Assembly (NCBI GenBank): GCA_016192345.1
Contig: JACPUH010000054.1
Location: 1 to 45,241, forward strand
Direction: 5' to 3'
DNA: 45,241 nucleotides
From: Ignavibacteriales bacterium
GTDB lineage: Bacteria > Bacteroidota > Ignavibacteria > UBA10030
Positions 42,796-45,241 of the stretch are shown one piece after another. Numbering within the stretch: position 1 is the stretch's first letter; each line of letters starts with the position of its first letter. A model generated the notes under the pieces. That model had not been told where the DNA came from. It worked only from the letters and a program-made list of their open reading frames with translations, and ran no database searches. Made by a program: the position numbers and the translations under genes.

Positions 42796-44147
42796 AGCAG
42801 CGGATACTGGTCGTTGGAGGTCTTGCGGCCGGGCCAAGCGCCGCGAGCAAGGCAAAACGGGTCAATCCGAATGCCGATGTGACCCTCTTCGAGGGGGGCG
42901 AGCATATTTCGTATGGGATCTGCGAGGTTCCGTACTATGTCGGAGGAATTGTCAATGATCCAGACCACTTGATTTCGTACACCCCTCAACGCCTCGAAAA
43001 GGAAAAAGGGGTTAAGGTGAAAACCCTCCATCTCGTTGAGGGGATCGATCCTGTCAGGAAAAAGATCGTCGTACGAGATTTGCTGAGGGACAAGCTTGCT
43101 GAACATCCGTATGACAAGCTCATCCTTGCAACGGGTTCCATGCCACGGTCCCTGGGACTTTCCGGGGAAAAGGGAAGGAATGTATTTAACGTCAAGTCGC
43201 TCGATCAAGGACTTGCCATCAAACAGTTCATCGATCAGGAACATCCCAGGCGGGCGCTCATCATCGGCGGCGGGTATATCGGGATGGAACTTGCCGAAGC
43301 GCTGAGGAATCATGAGATGCAAACCACGCTTCTCCACCGTGGTGACCTGCCAATGTCCGGGCTGGAGAATGAAACGCGCCTCGCGGTGAAACAGGAGCTC
43401 GAAAAGCACGGGGTGGCTTTTGTCTCGCGGTCTCATGTTCAGGAGTTGAGATCAGATACCACGGGGAAAGTGGTCGAAGTCATGGCAAGCACAGGGGCTT
43501 ATGAGGCCGATCTCGTGATTCTTTCATTGGGAGTGGAGCCACAGACTACTTTGGCGAAAGCCGCCCGCATCCGTGTGGGTCGTTACGGTGGAATCCAGAC
43601 TGACCAACGTCAGGCGACAAGCATCGACTCCATTTACGCTGCTGGAGATTGCTGTGAGATCAGGAACGTGGTGAATAACGCATGGATGTATATCCCCCTG
43701 GCCACAACGGCTTCCAAACAGGGTTGGGTAGCGGGGGAAAACGCGGCGGGTGGTCGCGCAGTCTTCAAAGGGGTCATTCGAGCCATTGCCGTCAAGGTTT
43801 TTGACCAGGAGATTGCACAGGTGGGAATCAGCTCCCAGGAAGCCGCGGAATCTGGATTCGATGTTGTCACGGAGTCCATTACGGCGAATTCAAGGGTCGG
43901 CTTCATGCCGGCAAACGCCAAGGTCCACCTGACGTTGATCGCGGATAAACGTTCGAAGCGCTTGCTCGGGGCAAATATCTTTGGGGAAGACGGGGCTGTG
44001 CTGCGCGCTAATACGCTCGGGGTCGCAATCCAGCAACATCTGACCATAGACCAGCTGGCGCGGCTTGACCTCATTTACACTCCTCCGTACTCGCCCCTCT
44101 GGGATCCCATCCTGATTGCCGCCAACCAGATCGGGAAACGATTGTAA
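42792..44147 (+). CDS. CoA-disulfide-reductase-like flavoprotein
   Basis: This is a pyridine nucleotide-disulfide oxidoreductase with one active-site Cys, 451 residues. The FAD motif is VVGGLAAGPSAASKAKR, the NAD(P) motif is IIGGGYIGMELAEAL, and the second FAD motif is IYAAGDCCEI. The single redox cysteine is C44 in ISYGICEVPYYVGG, which aligns with the Cys of CoA disulfide reductases, NADH oxidases and persulfide reductases (SFANCGLPYY). It overlaps der by 4 bp. With bshA and bshB1 in the window, reduction of a bacillithiol or CoA disulfide or persulfide is a fair guess, but the substrate is not shown. Confidence 0.88.
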   Translation: MKQRILVVGGLAAGPSAASKAKRVNPNADVTLFEGGEHISYGICEVPYYVGGIVNDPDHLISYTPQRLEKEKGVKVKTLHLVEGIDPVRKKIVVRDLLRDKLAEHPYDKLILATGSMPRSLGLSGEKGRNVFNVKSLDQGLAIKQFIDQEHPRRALIIGGGYIGMELAEALRNHEMQTTLLHRGDLPMSGLENETRLAVKQELEKHGVAFVSRSHVQELRSDTTGKVVEVMASTGAYEADLVILSLGVEPQTTLAKAARIRVGRYGGIQTDQRQATSIDSIYAAGDCCEIRNVVNNAWMYIPLATTASKQGWVAGENAAGGRAVFKGVIRAIAVKVFDQEIAQVGISSQEAAESGFDVVTESITANSRVGFMPANAKVHLTLIADKRSKRLLGANIFGEDGAVLRANTLGVAIQQHLTIDQLARLDLIYTPPYSPLWDPILIAANQIGKRL

Positions 44148-44189
44148 CAGGCCGGAACGGCCCTGCCATCCTCATTCAACGGGAGAACG

Positions 44190-44816
44190 ATGAAAAACCT
44201 GACGATCATTCAGCATCCTCTTGTCAAACGGGATCTCACCCTGCTGCGCGACCGGAAGACCCCAAGTAACGTTTTCCGCTCGATCCTGCGGCGAACCTCC
44301 ACCTTGATGGCGTATGAAGTCACGAGGAACCTTCCCCTGAAAAACATCAAGGTCCGTACACCTCTCGAGTCGACTTCCGGCAGCATCATCGGAAAACCTG
44401 TCGTCCTTGTCCCGATTCTTCGTGCCGGGCTCGGTCTGGTCGGAGGGTTTGTCGAGGTTATCCCGGACGCTCGCGTCGGCCACATTGGCCTCTACAGGGA
44501 TGAGGAATCCCTGAAGCCCGTCGATTACTATTTTAAGGTCCCGCGAAATCTGAAACAGGCTCTTGTGCTTCTCCTTGATCCCATGCTTGCAACGGGAGGA
44601 AGCGGGGCCGCCGCGATAACATACCTCAAGGAAAAAGGGGCGCAAAGAATTCTGTATGTCAGCCTTGTCGCTGCTCCGGAAGGTGTGCGAAAAGTTGTGA
44701 AGGCACATCCGGACGTCATGATCTACACGTGCGCCCTTGACCGGGAACTCAATCGCAAAGGATATATTCTTCCCGGACTCGGGGATGCCGGCGATCGTAT
44801 TTTCGGGACGGAGTAG
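44190..44816 (+). CDS. upp: uracil phosphoribosyltransferase
   Basis: Upp makes UMP from uracil and PRPP in pyrimidine salvage, 208 residues. The PRPP loop is LLLDPMLATGGSG, the substrate region VPILRAGLGLV, and IGLYRDEE and the C-terminal LPGLGDAGDRIFGT are family blocks. An AACGGGAG-like purine site precedes the ATG at 44190. It follows the flavoprotein by 42 bp and is followed 3 bp later by a partial secreted protein. Confidence 0.96.
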   Translation: MKNLTIIQHPLVKRDLTLLRDRKTPSNVFRSILRRTSTLMAYEVTRNLPLKNIKVRTPLESTSGSIIGKPVVLVPILRAGLGLVGGFVEVIPDARVGHIGLYRDEESLKPVDYYFKVPRNLKQALVLLLDPMLATGGSGAAAITYLKEKGAQRILYVSLVAAPEGVRKVVKAHPDVMIYTCALDRELNRKGYILPGLGDAGDRIFGTE

Positions 44817-44819
44817 GGG

Positions 44820-45241
44820 GTGAGCGTACAACGATCTTTGGCCCTGGCCTTTGTCCTTGCCCAGTTCGCTGCAAGCGGGTATGCGCAACGTCTCCTTGAA
44901 GCACCGCTGCATGGTCTTGTTCTTGAAGGTATCGAGCTCACCCTGAACCAGCGGCACGAGGAAGCCGATTCGCTTTTTCGACTCGTTGCCCGGGAATACC
45001 CGGATCACCCGGCGGGCCATGTCTATCGGGCGGGCGCCTTCCAGGCCTGGAGTATCGATTACAAGTTGGCTTTGGACAGCCCGGAGTTCGATTCACTTCT
45101 TGCAAAGGCTTTAGAAGCCTCACAACGCATGACCGAGGCGGACCCCGACAACCCGTGGGGATATTTTTTCCTCGGAACAACCCTGGGGTACGATTCATAC
45201 GCGCGCGTGTACCGGGGAGATTGGTTGGGAGGTGTCATGAA
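44820..45241 (+). CDS. secreted TPR-like protein, partial
   Basis: The frame opens at GTG 44820, three bases after the upp stop, and is cut at the window end after 140 codons. The first 22 or so residues (LALAFVLAQFAASGYA) are a signal peptide. The rest is helical with spaced Ala/Leu/Tyr residues like TPR units (LNQRHEEADSLFRLVAREYPDHPAG, ALEASQRMTEADPDNPWGYFFLG in parts). The signal peptide is the reason for choosing the GTG; a GGGGG run touches it. No function is visible in the part present. Confidence 0.65.
   Translation, partial: MSVQRSLALAFVLAQFAASGYAQRLLEAPLHGLVLEGIELTLNQRHEEADSLFRLVAREYPDHPAGHVYRAGAFQAWSIDYKLALDSPEFDSLLAKALEASQRMTEADPDNPWGYFFLGTTLGYDSYARVYRGDWLGGVM

Noticed and set aside
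1..45241. CRISPR array, prophage, integrase or insertion sequence
   Set aside because: No regularly spaced repeats, transposase, integrase or phage structural genes were found on either strand.

Overview
This window is a gene-dense bacterial chromosome segment. It carries 42 supportable protein genes (two cut by the window edges), three tRNA genes and no rRNA, phage, insertion sequence or CRISPR array. The gene set points to the Bacteroidota/Chlorobiota/Ignavibacteria (FCB) side of the tree. The evidence is the two bacillithiol genes bshA and bshB1, SufU plus SufT in one suf operon, a very large signal-peptide-bearing beta-barrel protein with an FCB-type N-terminal region, and promoters whose -10 element reads TAnnTTTG. 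Strong Shine-Dalgarno sites (AAGGAG type) are also used. The assignment below phylum level is inference.

Layout. Positions 1-6874 (minus strand) hold a copper/silver export operon: a Cys/Met-rich small protein, then cusC, cusB, cusA and a MerP-like metal-binding protein. A perfect dyad resembling a CueR operator lies just before cusC. Positions 6917-7645 (minus) hold bshB1. From 7853 to 15784 (plus) come xseA-xseB-dxs (each pair overlapping by 4 bp), a Gfo/Idh/MocA oxidoreductase, ribD overlapping a class A beta-lactamase-like gene, ribE and secG. tRNA-Lys and tRNA-Leu follow. Positions 16121-20124 hold a 1188-residue outer-membrane protein and a lipoprotein. Next come acs and uvrD/pcrA.

Positions 24691-28161 (minus) hold a PD-(D/E)XK nuclease-like protein, bshA, and an ABC exporter pair. 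Positions 28346-36131 (plus) are an iron-sulfur assembly and oxidative stress block: an Rrf2/IscR-type regulator, a small unknown protein, sufB-C-D-S-U-A-T and a superoxide dismutase. The leader of the regulator contains a strong promoter, a terminator-like hairpin and a GACT-N5-AGTC dyad, which together suggest feedback control. The rest (plus) is an M28 peptidase, a 57-residue zinc-ribbon protein, folP, a family 2 glycosyltransferase, pcm, miaA, tRNA-Pro, der, a CoA-disulfide-reductase-like flavoprotein, upp and the start of a secreted TPR-like protein.

Thiol and metal handling link several parts: copper export, bacillithiol synthesis, a single-cysteine flavoprotein disulfide reductase, Fe-S assembly and superoxide dismutase. 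No gap between genes exceeds 300 bases. The least ordinary parts are the CueR-like promoter without a visible regulator, the suf leader, the unknown gene between rrf2 and sufB, the beta-lactamase-like gene inside the riboflavin cluster, the giant barrel/lipoprotein pair and the small nuclease-like gene.
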